A DNA stretch of 64,000 bases from Streptosporangium sp. NBC_01495 (GCF_036250735.1 NZ_CP109430.1:8866001-8930000); one strand, 5' to 3'. Shown: positions 1 through 7,612, counted from the first letter of the stretch. The notes: generated by a model from the letters alone, not told the origin. Made by a program: numbers and translations.

Positions 1-715
1 CGTACTGCCCGAAACGCTCAAGGATCTGCTCGCTGGTCCAGCCGAGCGCCTTGAGCAGGACGGTGACGGCCTGCTTGCGCTTGCGGTCGATGCGGACACC
101 GACGCTGTCGCGCTTGTCGATCTCGAACTCTAGCCAGGCGCCCCTGGAGGGGATCACCTTGCATCCGTAGAGGTCCTTGTCGGAGGTCTTGTCGACGCTG
201 CGGTCGAAGTAGACGCCCGGGGACCGGACCAGCTGGGAGACGACGACACGCTCGGTGCCGTTGATGATGAACGTACCCTTGCCGGTCATGAGCGGGAAGT
301 CGCCCATGAACACGGTCTGGCTCTTGATCTCACCAGTGGTGTTATTGATGAACTCCGCCGTGACGAACATCGGGGCGGAGTAGGTCATGTCCTTGTCTTT
401 GCACTCATCGACGGAGTACTTAGGCGGCTCGAACCGGTGATCGCGGAACGACAGGGACATAGTCCCGGAGAAGTCCTCGATGGGACTGATCTCCTCAAAG
501 ATCTCTTCGAGGCCCGACTGGGCCGGAACGTCCTTGCGCCCGGCCTGGCGAGCCGCCTCGACCCGCCCCTTCCACTTCTCGTTGCCGAGCAACCAGTCGA
601 AGGACTCGGTCTGAAGAGCGAGAAGGTCAGGAACTTCTAGCGGCTCCTGAATTCGTGCGAAAGACACACGACGGGGACCGGCGGGTACGGCGAAGGCGTT
701 GCGCGAGGCTGCCAA
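1..715 (-). CDS. rpoB: RNA polymerase beta subunit, N-terminal part (cut by window edge)
   Basis: This is the beginning of the catalytic beta subunit of RNA polymerase; about the first 238 residues are present and the gene runs off the left edge. The translation begins LAASRNAFAVPAG and continues through RISFARIQEPLEVP-like sequence, EEIFEEISPIEDFSG, FMGDFPLMT, INGTERVVVSQLVRSPGVYFD and RIDRKRKQ, all hallmark beta-subunit segments. I chose a TTG start at 715 because it matches the usual actinobacterial MAASRNA start and has GGAAGGAC about 7 nt upstream. It lies downstream of rplJ-rplL on the same strand, as usual, but separated from rplL by two membrane-protein genes and a 440-bp gap holding its own likely promoter. 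Confidence 0.97.
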   Translation of the reverse strand, partial: MAASRNAFAVPAGPRRVSFARIQEPLEVPDLLALQTESFDWLLGNEKWKGRVEAARQAGRKDVPAQSGLEEIFEEISPIEDFSGTMSLSFRDHRFEPPKYSVDECKDKDMTYSAPMFVTAEFINNTTGEIKSQTVFMGDFPLMTGKGTFIINGTERVVVSQLVRSPGVYFDRSVDKTSDKDLYGCKVIPSRGAWLEFEIDKRDSVGVRIDRKRKQAVTVLLKALGWTSEQILERFGQY

Positions 716-1158
716 CAGATGTCCTTCCGAGGGCTCGCGGCGGACTGACTACACGCACGCCAGACGACCATGCATCAGAGCACCAAAAGAAGCGGGTCGT
801 CAAAGGGCAGCGCAAAGGGGCAGTGTAGCCGAACGGCATACACCTGTCCACTTCAGTCTCGCTGCAAGCTCCACGTTGGTCGCAGCATCGCCCGTCAGAG
901 CCGAAACGTCAAGCCCGGGAGCTGACATTTCGGCCGGGAAATAGCCGAGACCCTGGGAGTTTTCCCACCGGGTGACCTGCGTACACCACAAGGCCGGAGA
1001 CGATGTCCCACCTGGTGTGGCTGACGCTGAGTCACGCGGCGGATCGAACATCAGCCAGGGGATCGACTGACGATCGACGCTGCCATGGCCGATGTACCCA
1101 ACCGCGAACCCAGCCTAAACCGAGGCTTTGCTAACAATTGAATAAAGCGACGCGCCGA
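716..1158. other. Intergenic region upstream of rpoB
   Basis: This 443-bp gap carries the rpoB leader and probable promoter (822-850). A short inverted repeat, AGCCT/AGGCT near 1112-1126, could form a weak hairpin after the upstream membrane-protein gene, but no T-run follows it. I see no gene here: the short open frames have no credible RBS or recognisable product. Confidence 0.6.
822..850 (-). promoter_or_regulatory. Probable rpoB promoter
   Basis: On the minus strand a -35 TGGACA and a -10 TACACT are separated by exactly 17 nt. Transcription would begin near 815, giving an untranslated leader of about 100 nt before the rpoB TTG start. The match is to the housekeeping sigma consensus; no other equally good pair was seen in the 716-1158 gap. 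Inference from sequence only. Confidence 0.55.
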
Positions 1159-1683
1159 TCAAGGTGGCGGGGGATCTCCGAGCAGCGTGGAGAGCTCCGA
1201 GACCAGCCAGCGGGAGTCCTTCTTGATCATGATGAACCTGGCCCGGTTCTGGCTGACGACCCGGCGGGGCTCCTTCTCCCCCTCGGGGGTCCTGACCGTG
1301 CTCATGCTCATGAAGAGCAGCACCTCGACCCGGCCGGAATCCCCGGACTCCACCGACTCGACCCCGGCCCCGGTCACCGCGGCCTGCTGCACCGTCTTCT
1401 GCTTCCTGGCCTGCGGAGCCATGCTCCTGGCCAGCTGCCGGTAGTGCAGACTGAGCGCCCCGGTGGTGTATCCACCCGCTCTTGCGAAATCCTGTTCGAT
1501 CGTACGATAGTCGTACGACAGCATGTCGGGGGCGACCGAACGGGCCGCGGCGAGCGCCTCCCGTCCCGCCGTCTCGTCCGCGCGCAACCGGCTCAGGTCG
1601 GTGAACATGATCCAGACGGCCGCCGCGAGCGCGAGCGCGACGGCGACCATGAGCCCGATCGCCAACCGGGAGGCACGTCTCAC
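1159..1683 (-). CDS. Mce-associated-type membrane protein (second of pair)
   Basis: A 174-aa protein with a short cytoplasmic start, one transmembrane helix (LAIGLMVAVALALAAAVWIMF, about residues 7-27) and an extracytoplasmic domain ending in FIMIKKDSRWLVSELSTLL. This layout, an N-terminal helix followed by an SnoaL/NTF2-like domain with a terminal W-L-V strand, is that of the Mce-associated membrane proteins and related conserved hypotheticals. The chosen GTG start at 1683 overlaps the TGA of the upstream gene as GTGA, so the two are translationally coupled. It probably works with its neighbour as a heteromeric envelope accessory factor, but no Mce transporter gene is visible here. The function is unknown. 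Confidence 0.75.
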   Translation of the reverse strand: MRRASRLAIGLMVAVALALAAAVWIMFTDLSRLRADETAGREALAAARSVAPDMLSYDYRTIEQDFARAGGYTTGALSLHYRQLARSMAPQARKQKTVQQAAVTGAGVESVESGDSGRVEVLLFMSMSTVRTPEGEKEPRRVVSQNRARFIMIKKDSRWLVSELSTLLGDPPPP

Positions 1684-2207
1684 AGCACCAGCTCCGCCTT
1701 GGACACGAGCCAGGCTCCCCCCACCTTGGTCACTTCCATGTTCCACCGGTAGAACCGCTCCCGCGGGGCGTCCTTGCTCCCGTCCTGCCGGATCACCGCG
1801 TCGCCCACCACCATCACCTGGGCCGTGCCCCCCCTCAGCGAGACCAGCCCCGAGGCCCGCAGCGCGCCCGTCTGGAGGATCTTGTCCTTGACCGTGCTCC
1901 TCTTGAGCTCCGCGGCGGTCCTCGCGTACTCGGCCCTGGCCACGCCCGTGGAGGTGCCGAGGATGCGCCCGATGTCCTCGTCGACGCTCCTGTAGCCGAC
2001 GGAGAGCAGATGCACGGCGTGCGCCCCCGCCGCCCGCAGCGCGGCCTGCCGGTCGTCAGCGGCCGTCTGAGCGTCGCGCAGGGTGGCGCCGACCCAGAAG
2101 GCGGCGGCCAGCAGCACCGCGATCAGCACCCCCAGCAACGGCCCCGCGATCCTGAGCGGGCGACGGGAGCGGCGCGAGCGACGGGAGCGAGTGGCGTGCA
2201 CTGCCAT
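1680..2207 (-). CDS. Mce-associated-type membrane protein (first of pair)
   Basis: A 175-aa protein with a very basic cytoplasmic tail (RSRRSRRSRRPLR), one membrane helix (about residues 22-42) and an extracytoplasmic domain whose last part, FYRWNMEVTKVGGAWLVSKAEL, resembles the end of its downstream neighbour. The two proteins are clearly paralogous in layout: helix, short helical hairpin, then a beta-rich domain ending in WLVS. It starts at ATG 2207 and overlaps the next gene by 4 nt. The rplL terminator stands upstream, so the pair must have its own promoter in 2208-2518. Placement inside the rplL-rpoB interval is unusual. The role is not known. Confidence 0.78.
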   Translation of the reverse strand: MAVHATRSRRSRRSRRPLRIAGPLLGVLIAVLLAAAFWVGATLRDAQTAADDRQAALRAAGAHAVHLLSVGYRSVDEDIGRILGTSTGVARAEYARTAAELKRSTVKDKILQTGALRASGLVSLRGGTAQVMVVGDAVIRQDGSKDAPRERFYRWNMEVTKVGGAWLVSKAELVL

Positions 2208-2518
2208 GCGTTCTCTCCCATCGCACGGTCTGCGGAACGCGGGCCGGCGAGCGCGGACGCCTCGCCACGCGGGCCGGCATGCTCCCCGACCGCCGGATCA
2301 TAACCCGCCACGCAGATCCGCATAACGGCCTTCGCGCACATGCCTCGGGCCATTTCGCCCGGCTCTTCACCCCGTTCCGGGAACGGCGAGGCGTCCGGCC
2401 ACCTGACCGCGGTCACCCCTCGCCGCCGACGCGCCCCCCGACCAGCCGCTTCCGGCCCCCCAGGCCGGTACGAGCCGGTCTCACCCGCGTACGAGCCGAC
2501 CGGACGGCGGAAACACGA
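2208..2518. other. Gap between rplL terminator and Mce-type pair
   Basis: About 310 bp without a convincing gene. It should contain the promoter of the two membrane-protein genes, since the rplL terminator lies at its far end. I could not identify a convincing -35/-10 pair. Open frames here are compositional artefacts of GC-rich DNA. Confidence 0.5.
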
Positions 2519-2556
2519 AAAGAGCGGGCCACCGGCACCAGGTGGACCCGCTCTTT
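2519..2556 (-). terminator. Intrinsic terminator after rplL
   Basis: A 10-bp stem AAAGAGCGGG/CCCGCTCTTT is extended inward by CCACC/GGTGG with a one-base bulge. On the minus strand it lies 13 nt after the rplL stop and ends in a short T-run. This should end the rplJ-rplL transcript and separate it from the downstream membrane-protein pair and rpoB. Confidence 0.85.
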
Positions 2557-2569
2557 CCGGTGAGACGAA

Positions 2570-2956
2570 CTACTTGACGGTCACCGAAGCGCCGGCGCCC
2601 TCAAGGGCGGCCTTGGCCTTCTCGGCCTGCTCCTTGTTGACCTTGCCGTCGAAGACGGACTTGGGAGCGCCGTCAACGAGGTCCTTGGCCTCCTTGAGGC
2701 CCAGGCTCGTCAGGGCGCGGATCTCCTTGATGACCTGGATCTTCTTCTCGCCGGCACCCTCGAGGATGACGTCGAACTCGTCCTGCTCCTCGACCTCTTC
2801 GACAGCGGCCGCACCGGGGGCGGCGGCGGCGACGGCGACGGGGGCAGCGGCCTTGACGTCGAAGGTCTCCTCGAAGAGCTTCACGAAGTCGGACAGCTCA
2901 AGAAGAGTCATCTCCTTGAAAGCGTCGAGCAGCTCGTCGGTGCTGAGCTTCGCCAT
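2570..2956 (-). CDS. rplL: 50S ribosomal protein L7/L12
   Basis: A 128-aa acidic stalk protein of the large ribosomal subunit, which recruits translation factors. The N-terminal dimerisation helices (about 1-35) are followed by an Ala/Pro/Glu-rich hinge (VAAAAPGAAAVEEVEEQ, about 43-59) and the globular C-terminal domain with KIQVIKEIRALTSLGLKEAKDLV. The length is normal for actinobacteria. GGAGGAACC precedes ATG 2956. It follows rplJ by 84 bp and is followed by a strong terminator, so rplJ-rplL forms its own transcription unit. Confidence 0.98.
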   Translation of the reverse strand: MAKLSTDELLDAFKEMTLLELSDFVKLFEETFDVKAAAPVAVAAAAPGAAAVEEVEEQDEFDVILEGAGEKKIQVIKEIRALTSLGLKEAKDLVDGAPKSVFDGKVNKEQAEKAKAALEGAGASVTVK

Positions 2957-3040
2957 GATGGTTCCTCCATACGGATCTGAACTACTAAAGAAAGATGGGA
3001 CCGCGGTTTGCGTTAATCCCCTGTGACCGCCTGCGCGGAC

Positions 3041-3565
3041 CTACTCGCCGGCGCCTTCGCGCTTGGCGCGCAGGGCCTCGGCCAGCTGAGCCATGTTGGT
3101 GGGCAGCGCGTTGAAGACGGCGGCCGCGTGGCCCTGCTTCGCCTTCATGGCACCGGCCAGCTTCGCGAGGAGAACCTCACGCGACTCAAGGTCGGCAAGC
3201 TTGCTGATCTCGTCCGGCGTCATCGACCTGCCGTCGACGACACCGCCCTTGATGATCAGAAGGGGATTGGCCTTGGCGAAGTCACGCAGACTCTTGGCAG
3301 CCTCGACCACGTCGCCGTTGACGAACGCGATCGCCGACGGACCCGCGAGCAGGTCGTTGAGCTGGTTGAACCCGGCCTCGGTGGCCGCGATCTTGGTCAG
3401 CGTGTTCTTCACCACGGCGAACTTCGCATTCTCACCGAGGGAAACGCGCAGCTGCTTGAGCTGGGCGACGGTGAGACCGCGGTATTCGGTCAGAACGGCA
3501 GCATTGGATCCGTCGAAGCTGCTCTTCAGCTCAGCGACAGCCGTTGCCTTTTCTGCCTTCGCCAT
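3041..3565 (-). CDS. rplJ: 50S ribosomal protein L10
   Basis: A 174-aa stalk-base protein that anchors L7/L12 dimers to the 23S rRNA and, in many bacteria, represses its own operon by binding the leader. Recognisable segments are AVLTEYRGLTVAQLKQLR, FAVVKNTL and GPSAIAFVNGDVVEAAKSL. The open frame continues 26 codons upstream, but ATG 3565 has a strong AAGGAGG and gives the family start MAKAEKATAVAEL, so I use it. The upstream frame is the folded leader. rplL follows. Confidence 0.97.
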   Translation of the reverse strand: MAKAEKATAVAELKSSFDGSNAAVLTEYRGLTVAQLKQLRVSLGENAKFAVVKNTLTKIAATEAGFNQLNDLLAGPSAIAFVNGDVVEAAKSLRDFAKANPLLIIKGGVVDGRSMTPDEISKLADLESREVLLAKLAGAMKAKQGHAAAVFNALPTNMAQLAEALRAKREGAGE

Positions 3566-3570
3566 GGGCC

Positions 3571-3660
3571 TCCTTCCAGATGTGCCGCCGGGGCAAGAGC
3601 CCAGAAAAGCGAACAAGCCCCGGCGCAGGCGCGCGGGGCTCACATGAGGAGGTTAGTCCA
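3571..3660 (-). promoter_or_regulatory. L10-type autoregulatory leader with competing hairpins
   Basis: The rplJ leader holds two mutually exclusive stems. Hairpin A spans 3616-3640 (AGCCCC.../...GGGGCT arms). Hairpin B pairs positions 3617-3625 with 3586-3594, a perfect 9-bp CGCCGGGGC/GCCCCGGCG stem close to the rplJ Shine-Dalgarno. They share one arm. Such leaders are known to be bound by the L10-L12 complex; the exact structure here is inferred by eye. Confidence 0.55.
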
Positions 3661-3816
3661 GATGAAAACTCACATCACAACCTACGCGGGCCGTCCACTG
3701 ACGTGGATCCTTAAGCCGTCAAGCCATGCGACTTGACGACGACCGGCGGTCTTCGGCGTTGACAGCTTACGTGCTGCCGCCACGAATGCCAACTCGGCGC
3801 CCGGAGCCCTCCCTGA

Positions 3817-3864
3817 CAGAGGGCCACGAAAACAGAGGGCCACGAAAACAGAGGGCCACGAAAA
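3817..3864. repeat. Three tandem 16-bp repeats
   Basis: The unit CAGAGGGCCACGAAAA occurs three times in perfect succession, directly after (on the minus strand) the terminator of the lipoprotein gene. The repeated A-run supplies T-runs on the minus transcript, so each copy could act as a termination-assisting tail. Confidence 0.95.
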
Positions 3865-3870
3865 AGGCTC

Positions 3871-3898
3871 GCGCCCCCGGCCGGTGGGCCGGGGGCGC
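3871..3898 (-). terminator. Intrinsic terminator after lipoprotein gene
   Basis: A perfect 12-bp inverted repeat GCGCCCCCGGCC/GGCCGGGGGCGC with a four-base loop, 16 nt after the stop codon, followed on the minus strand by GAGCCTTTTTCG. A strong rho-independent terminator. Confidence 0.9.
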
Positions 3899-3914
3899 GG
3901 ATCTCGGGGAAACG

Positions 3915-4745
3915 TCAGTTTCCGCCGCGGTGCTCGGGCAGGTCGCCCACCTGGTCGGCGGGCGGGGCGGTGATCTCCACGGGCTCGTTGAAACCCTTGA
4001 AGAGCGCCGTCAGGTTGAACGTCGCGTCCTTCTCGGAGCCGCTGAGCGTAACCTTGCGGGGCAAACTCTGGGCGTCGGCCCAAAGGTCGAACTTCACGTT
4101 CTTGGCCTGCGAGAGTTGCTCCTGGAGCCGCTCACGCTTGGCCGGGTCGATCAGCTGGGCGGCCTCGGCGACCGGGAAGGTGCCGCTGTAGTGGGTCGTG
4201 TCGACCCCGCCGACCGTCTCGGTGCCGACCGCCTTGACGTCCTTCGACGCGGTCAGCAGCTTGACGGTGCCCGCCAGGTCGAACTGCTGGGCCTGGTCCA
4301 TGAACTTCCTGATCTCGGACTGCCCCTTGGCGTCGAGCTCGCTGAGCGACACCTTGGTCCACGGCTTGTCGGTGCCCGCGAACCTGTTGATGAGCTCGGA
4401 CTTCACGTAGACCGTGTCACCCGACAGGATGGCCCGCGCCCCACCGGGCACGTTCTGGCCGCCGAAGGTGATCGTGTCGAGCCTGATGTCCGTCGCCAGC
4501 TCGGGCTTGCTCTGGTAGAGCATGCTGCCCTGGATCTTGCCCGCGCCCTTCGAGTCGCCACTGGCGTCGACAACCAGGTCCGCGGAGTAGGAGGTGACCT
4601 CCTCGGCCTTCTGAGCGCTCTGCTGCACCGCGTCCGCCGCGGCGAGTTTGACGTTTCCGAGGGAGCTGGTGCCCTGCGCACCGCATCCCGCGACCGCGAC
4701 GAGCGCGGCCGCTCCCAGTGCAACTACGGGAGCCAATCGGCGCAT
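3915..4745 (-). CDS. LppX/LprAFG-type lipoprotein
   Basis: A 276-aa exported lipoprotein. The signal peptide MRRLAPVVALGAAALVAVAGC ends in a lipobox with Cys21 as the lipidation site. The mature part has the LppX_LprAFG beta-sheet pattern (SYSADLVVDASGDSKGAGKIQGSMLYQSKPELATDI, YVKSELI, WTKVSL, VGGVDTTHYSGTF, FDLWADAQSLPRKV). In mycobacteria this fold binds lipids or lipoglycans at the membrane outer face. A lipoprotein at this site between rplA and rplJ recurs in other actinobacteria (recalled, not checked). It is probably a separate transcription unit, with terminators on both sides. The ligand is unknown. Confidence 0.88.
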   Translation of the reverse strand: MRRLAPVVALGAAALVAVAGCGAQGTSSLGNVKLAAADAVQQSAQKAEEVTSYSADLVVDASGDSKGAGKIQGSMLYQSKPELATDIRLDTITFGGQNVPGGARAILSGDTVYVKSELINRFAGTDKPWTKVSLSELDAKGQSEIRKFMDQAQQFDLAGTVKLLTASKDVKAVGTETVGGVDTTHYSGTFPVAEAAQLIDPAKRERLQEQLSQAKNVKFDLWADAQSLPRKVTLSGSEKDATFNLTALFKGFNEPVEITAPPADQVGDLPEHRGGN

Positions 4746-4832
4746 TTTGTCTTCACCCTTTCGTTCCCCCGATGATCCTGACTAAGACACTACGCGTCGG
4801 CAAAGCCGGGCGCGTCGTCCGGGAGAACGAAG

Positions 4833-4870
4833 AAAGGCCTCAACCGAATGGCCATTCGGTTGAGGCCTTT
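4833..4870 (-). terminator. Intrinsic terminator after rplA
   Basis: A perfect 38-bp palindrome (arms AAAGGCCTCAACCGAATGG and its complement) lies 18 nt beyond the rplA stop and ends in CTTT. The A-run on the opposite side makes it usable on both strands, but only the minus strand has a gene to terminate here. Confidence 0.9.
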
Positions 4871-4888
4871 CTCAGAGGACGTCTGGTA

Positions 4889-5602
4889 TCAGGCGTCGAG
4901 CTCGGCGGTCAGCGCCCGCGTCAGGTTGGGGTCGACCGGGATGCCGGGGCCCATGGACGTGGAGAAGACGACCTTCTTGACGTAACGTCCCTTGGCAGCG
5001 GACGGCTTGAGACGCAGCACCTCGTCGAGGGCGGCGGCGTAGTTCTCGATGAGCTGGCGCTCACCGAAGGACACCTTGCCGATGATGAAGTGCAGGTTCG
5101 CGTGCCGGTCGACACGGAACTCGATCTTGCCGCCCTTGATGTCGGTGACGGCCTTGCCGACGGCCGGGGTCACGGTGCCGGTCTTGGGGTTCGGCATCAG
5201 GCCACGGGGGCCGAGCACGCGGCCCAGACGGCCGACCTTGCCCATGAGGTCCGGGGTGGCGACGACGGCGTCGAAGTCGAGGCGGCCCTTGGCGACCTCG
5301 TCGATCAGCTCGTCCGCACCGACGATGTCGGCACCCGCGGCGCGGGCCTCCTCGGCGCGGTCACCGGTCGCGAAGACCAGGACCCGGGCGGTCTTGCCGG
5401 TGCCGTGCGGGAGGTTGACGGTGCCGCGGACCATCTGGTCGGCCTTGCGGGGGTCGACACCCAGCCGCAGGGCCACCTCGACGGTGGCGTCGAACTTGGC
5501 CACGTTGGTGTCCTTGGCCAGCTTGGCCGCCTGGGCCGGGCTGTACAGGGCATCGCGGTCGAACTGCGCCGTCGCGGCGCGGTATCCCTTGCTGCGCTTC
5601 AT
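4889..5602 (-). CDS. rplA: 50S ribosomal protein L1
   Basis: A 237-aa primary 23S rRNA-binding protein of the L1 stalk. Signature segments: MKRSKGYRAA at the start, KFDATVEVALRLGVDPRKADQMVRGTVNLPHGTGK, the L1 motif with PRGLMPNPKTGTV, and KGGKIEFRVDRHANLHFIIGKVSF. The length is standard. It follows rplK by 174 bp on the same strand and ends at a strong terminator, so rplK-rplA is the usual L11 operon. Confidence 0.98.
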   Translation of the reverse strand: MKRSKGYRAATAQFDRDALYSPAQAAKLAKDTNVAKFDATVEVALRLGVDPRKADQMVRGTVNLPHGTGKTARVLVFATGDRAEEARAAGADIVGADELIDEVAKGRLDFDAVVATPDLMGKVGRLGRVLGPRGLMPNPKTGTVTPAVGKAVTDIKGGKIEFRVDRHANLHFIIGKVSFGERQLIENYAAALDEVLRLKPSAAKGRYVKKVVFSTSMGPGIPVDPNLTRALTAELDA

Positions 5603-5776
5603 GTGATCACTCCTGTGGATCCGAGTGTTCGTGGTGCGGGCCAGCGCCTGGCCCCTCCACTTACTTCGAAATTGTCCTGGCGGACGTCGCTCGTGCTCCG
5701 CCCGCTGTCGGTCCCTCGGCGGTCACGCGGATCATGTCCCGCGCTCGCACCACTGGGGCCAGGTCAGCCGTTTCGG

Positions 5777-6208
5777 CTAGTCGACGATCGTGATGCCCAT
5801 CGACCGGGCGGTGCCGGCGATGATCTTCTCGGCCGCCGCGACGTCGTTGGCGTTGAGGTCCTGCATCTTGGTCTCGGCGATCTGGCGCAGCTGCTCCTTG
5901 GTGAGCTTGCCCACCTTGTCCTTCTGCGGGACGGCCGAACCCTTGGCGACACCGGCGGCCTTCTTGATCAGCTCAGGCGCCGGGGGCGTCTTCGTGACGA
6001 AGGTGAAGGTGCGGTCCTCGTAGATGGTGATCTCAACGGGGATGATGTTGCCGCGCTGGGCCTCGGTGGCAGCGTTGTACTGCTTCACGAATTCCATGAT
6101 GTTGACGCCGTGCGGACCGAGGGCGGTACCGACCGGCGGCGCGGGCGTGGCCTGGCCAGCGGGGAGCTGGACCTTGACCAGCGCGGCGAATTTCTTCTTA
6201 GGAGGCAT
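5777..6208 (-). CDS. rplK: 50S ribosomal protein L11
   Basis: A 143-aa protein of the GTPase-associated centre of the ribosome, target site region of thiopeptides and needed for RelA activation. It starts MPPKKKFAALVKVQLPAGQATPAPPVGTALGPHG and contains GVNIMEFVKQYNAAT and the C-terminal SMGITIVD. ATG 6208 with CCGGAGAGAAGC upstream is the family start; the frame continues further upstream only into the spacer. A decayed copy of its first coding segment lies 110 bp upstream (see separate entry). Confidence 0.98.
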   Translation of the reverse strand: MPPKKKFAALVKVQLPAGQATPAPPVGTALGPHGVNIMEFVKQYNAATEAQRGNIIPVEITIYEDRTFTFVTKTPPAPELIKKAAGVAKGSAVPQKDKVGKLTKEQLRQIAETKMQDLNANDVAAAEKIIAGTARSMGITIVD

Positions 6209-6250
6209 GCTTCTCTCCGGGTCCTTGCTTCTCTGAACGATGTTCCAGAT

Positions 6251-6327
6251 CCCCGCGACCGCGGGGCCCACAGCAATTGGACATTGACCAACGCCGCGAA
6301 CTTGGAACCATCCCCGCGACCGCGGGG
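6251..6327 (-). repeat. rplK 5'-end relic flanked by two identical palindromes
   Basis: The 16-bp palindrome CCCCGCGACCGCGGGG occurs at 6251-6266 and 6312-6327, start to start 61 bp. Between them, 6274-6303 read on the minus strand encodes KFAALVNVQL, against KFAALVKVQL at the start of rplK (6164-6193). The best 26 nt share 22 bases, and within the ten codons all but one codon difference are silent. This looks like a partial duplication of the rplK start lying in the nusG-rplK spacer. Confidence 0.75.
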
Positions 6328-6354
6328 CAGACTGATGAAGTCTACGCGACCGGT

Positions 6355-7143
6355 TTAGATTTTCGAGACCTGGTTGAACGAGAGCTCGACCGGGGTCTCG
6401 CGACCGAAGATCGACACGAGCACCTTGAGCTTCTGCGACTCGGCGCTGATCTCGCTGACCGTGGCGGGCAGCGTGGCGAACGGGCCGTCCATGACGGTGA
6501 CGGACTCGCCGACCTCGAAGTCGACCGTCGCGGCGGAGGCCTTCGCGGTGGACTTCTTGACCTCTTCCGAGGGCTCCGGCGCGAGCAGCTTGGCGACCTC
6601 TTCGAGGCTTAGCGGGCTCGGCTTGTTGGAAAGGCCGACGAAACCGGTCACGCCGGGCGTGTTACGCACCGCGGACCACGACTCGTCGGTGAGCTCCATC
6701 CGGACCAGCACGTAGCCGGGCAGCACCCGCTCCTTGACCAGCTGGCGCTTGCCGCTCTTGATCTCGGTCACGTGGTGGGTGGGCACCTCGACCTGGAAGA
6801 TGTAGTCCTCCATGTTGAGGGACTGCGTGCGGGTCTCGATGTTCGACTTCACGCGGTTCTCGTAGCCCGCGTAGGAGTGAATGACGTACCACTCGCCGAA
6901 CAGGCTCCGCAGGTGCCGCTTGAACTCCTCGACCGGGTCGACGTCGGGAAGGACGTCACCGTCCTCGTCGACGGCGCCGGCCGGGGCCTGCTCGGCCTCG
7001 GTTTCGGCGTCGGCGTCGGTCTCGGCGTCGACATCCTGCCCGTCGGACTCGTCAAGCGAATCCTCGGTGACGTCGACGGCCTTCTCCAGCTCGTCCTCAC
7101 GCTCTTCGCGGGACTCGCCGGCCGACTGTGCAGACTCGGACAC
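6355..7143 (-). CDS. nusG: Transcription termination/antitermination factor NusG
   Basis: A 262-aa RNA-polymerase-associated elongation factor. A long acidic N-terminal extension (about 75 residues, rich in Glu/Asp/Ala), typical of actinobacteria, precedes the NGN domain (WYVIHSYAGYENRVKSNIETR, LPGYVLVRMELTDESW, NTPGVTGFVG). The C-terminal KOW domain (about 205-262) has VGESVTVMDGPFA and ends ELSFNQVSKI. It starts at GTG 7143 behind GAGAAAGAGC. secE lies upstream and rplK downstream on the same strand. Confidence 0.97.
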   Translation of the reverse strand: MSESAQSAGESREEREDELEKAVDVTEDSLDESDGQDVDAETDADAETEAEQAPAGAVDEDGDVLPDVDPVEEFKRHLRSLFGEWYVIHSYAGYENRVKSNIETRTQSLNMEDYIFQVEVPTHHVTEIKSGKRQLVKERVLPGYVLVRMELTDESWSAVRNTPGVTGFVGLSNKPSPLSLEEVAKLLAPEPSEEVKKSTAKASAATVDFEVGESVTVMDGPFATLPATVSEISAESQKLKVLVSIFGRETPVELSFNQVSKI

Positions 7144-7215
7144 GGTGCTCTTTCTCTTTTCGTCGATGGCTTGTGGACTCGTCCGCAGGACTACTCGCCC
7201 GCTGGAGACCGCGGC

Positions 7216-7464
7216 TCAGGCTCCGCCGAAGATTCTCAGCACGCCCTCGGTGAACAGCGCGTCCAAAGCCGACACGATCCCGACCATGATCAGAACGAAG
7301 ACCAGGACGATGATGGTGTACGAAATGAGGTCTTTGCGCGTAGGCCAGATGACCTTACGCAGCTCAGCGACCACTTGCCGGTAGAAAAGGGCGGGAGAAG
7401 TGCGCTTAGTCTTCTTCTCACCGCTCGGCTTGTCTGCGGTTTCGCCGCGCGTGTCGATCGCCAC
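7216..7464 (-). CDS. secE: Preprotein translocase subunit SecE
   Basis: An 82-aa single-helix subunit that clamps SecY in the protein-export channel. The conserved amphipathic segment FYRQVVAELRKVIWPTRKDL precedes one membrane helix (TIIVLVFVLIMVGIVSALDALF). The open frame reaches 7566, but that would overlap the tRNA gene; GTG 7464 has GGTGAGGAC upstream and gives the expected length. nusG follows after 72 bp. Confidence 0.95.
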   Translation of the reverse strand: MAIDTRGETADKPSGEKKTKRTSPALFYRQVVAELRKVIWPTRKDLISYTIIVLVFVLIMVGIVSALDALFTEGVLRIFGGA

Positions 7465-7539
7465 AGTCCTCACCTGAATCCATCGAGTCCAACGCATGTA
7501 AGCGGCGCGCTGGACGCCTGATGCGCGGACCGCTCCTAG

Positions 7540-7612
7540 CAGGGCACGAGGGACTCGAACCCCCAACCGCCGGTTTTGGAGACCGGTGCGCTACCAATTG
7601 CGCTAGTGCCCT
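7540..7612 (-). tRNA. tRNA-Trp (anticodon CCA)
   Basis: A 73-nt tRNA with acceptor stem AGGGCAC/GTGCCCT, discriminator G, anticodon loop CTCCAAA (anticodon CCA) and T-arm GGGGGTTCGAGTCCC. No CCA tail is encoded. It lies 75 bp upstream of secE in the same direction, the usual actinobacterial arrangement, and probably heads the same transcript. Confidence 0.97.

Noticed and set aside
6251..6327. Type I-E CRISPR-like pair: CCCCGCG..CGCGGGG palindromes with 61-bp period
   Set aside because: Only two copies, flanking bases outside the 16-bp core differ, the would-be spacer is a relic of rplK, and no cas genes are present. The period match is probably coincidence.
7465..7566. N-terminal extension of SecE
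   Set aside because: It would run into the tRNA-Trp gene; GTG 7464 has a proper RBS and normal length.
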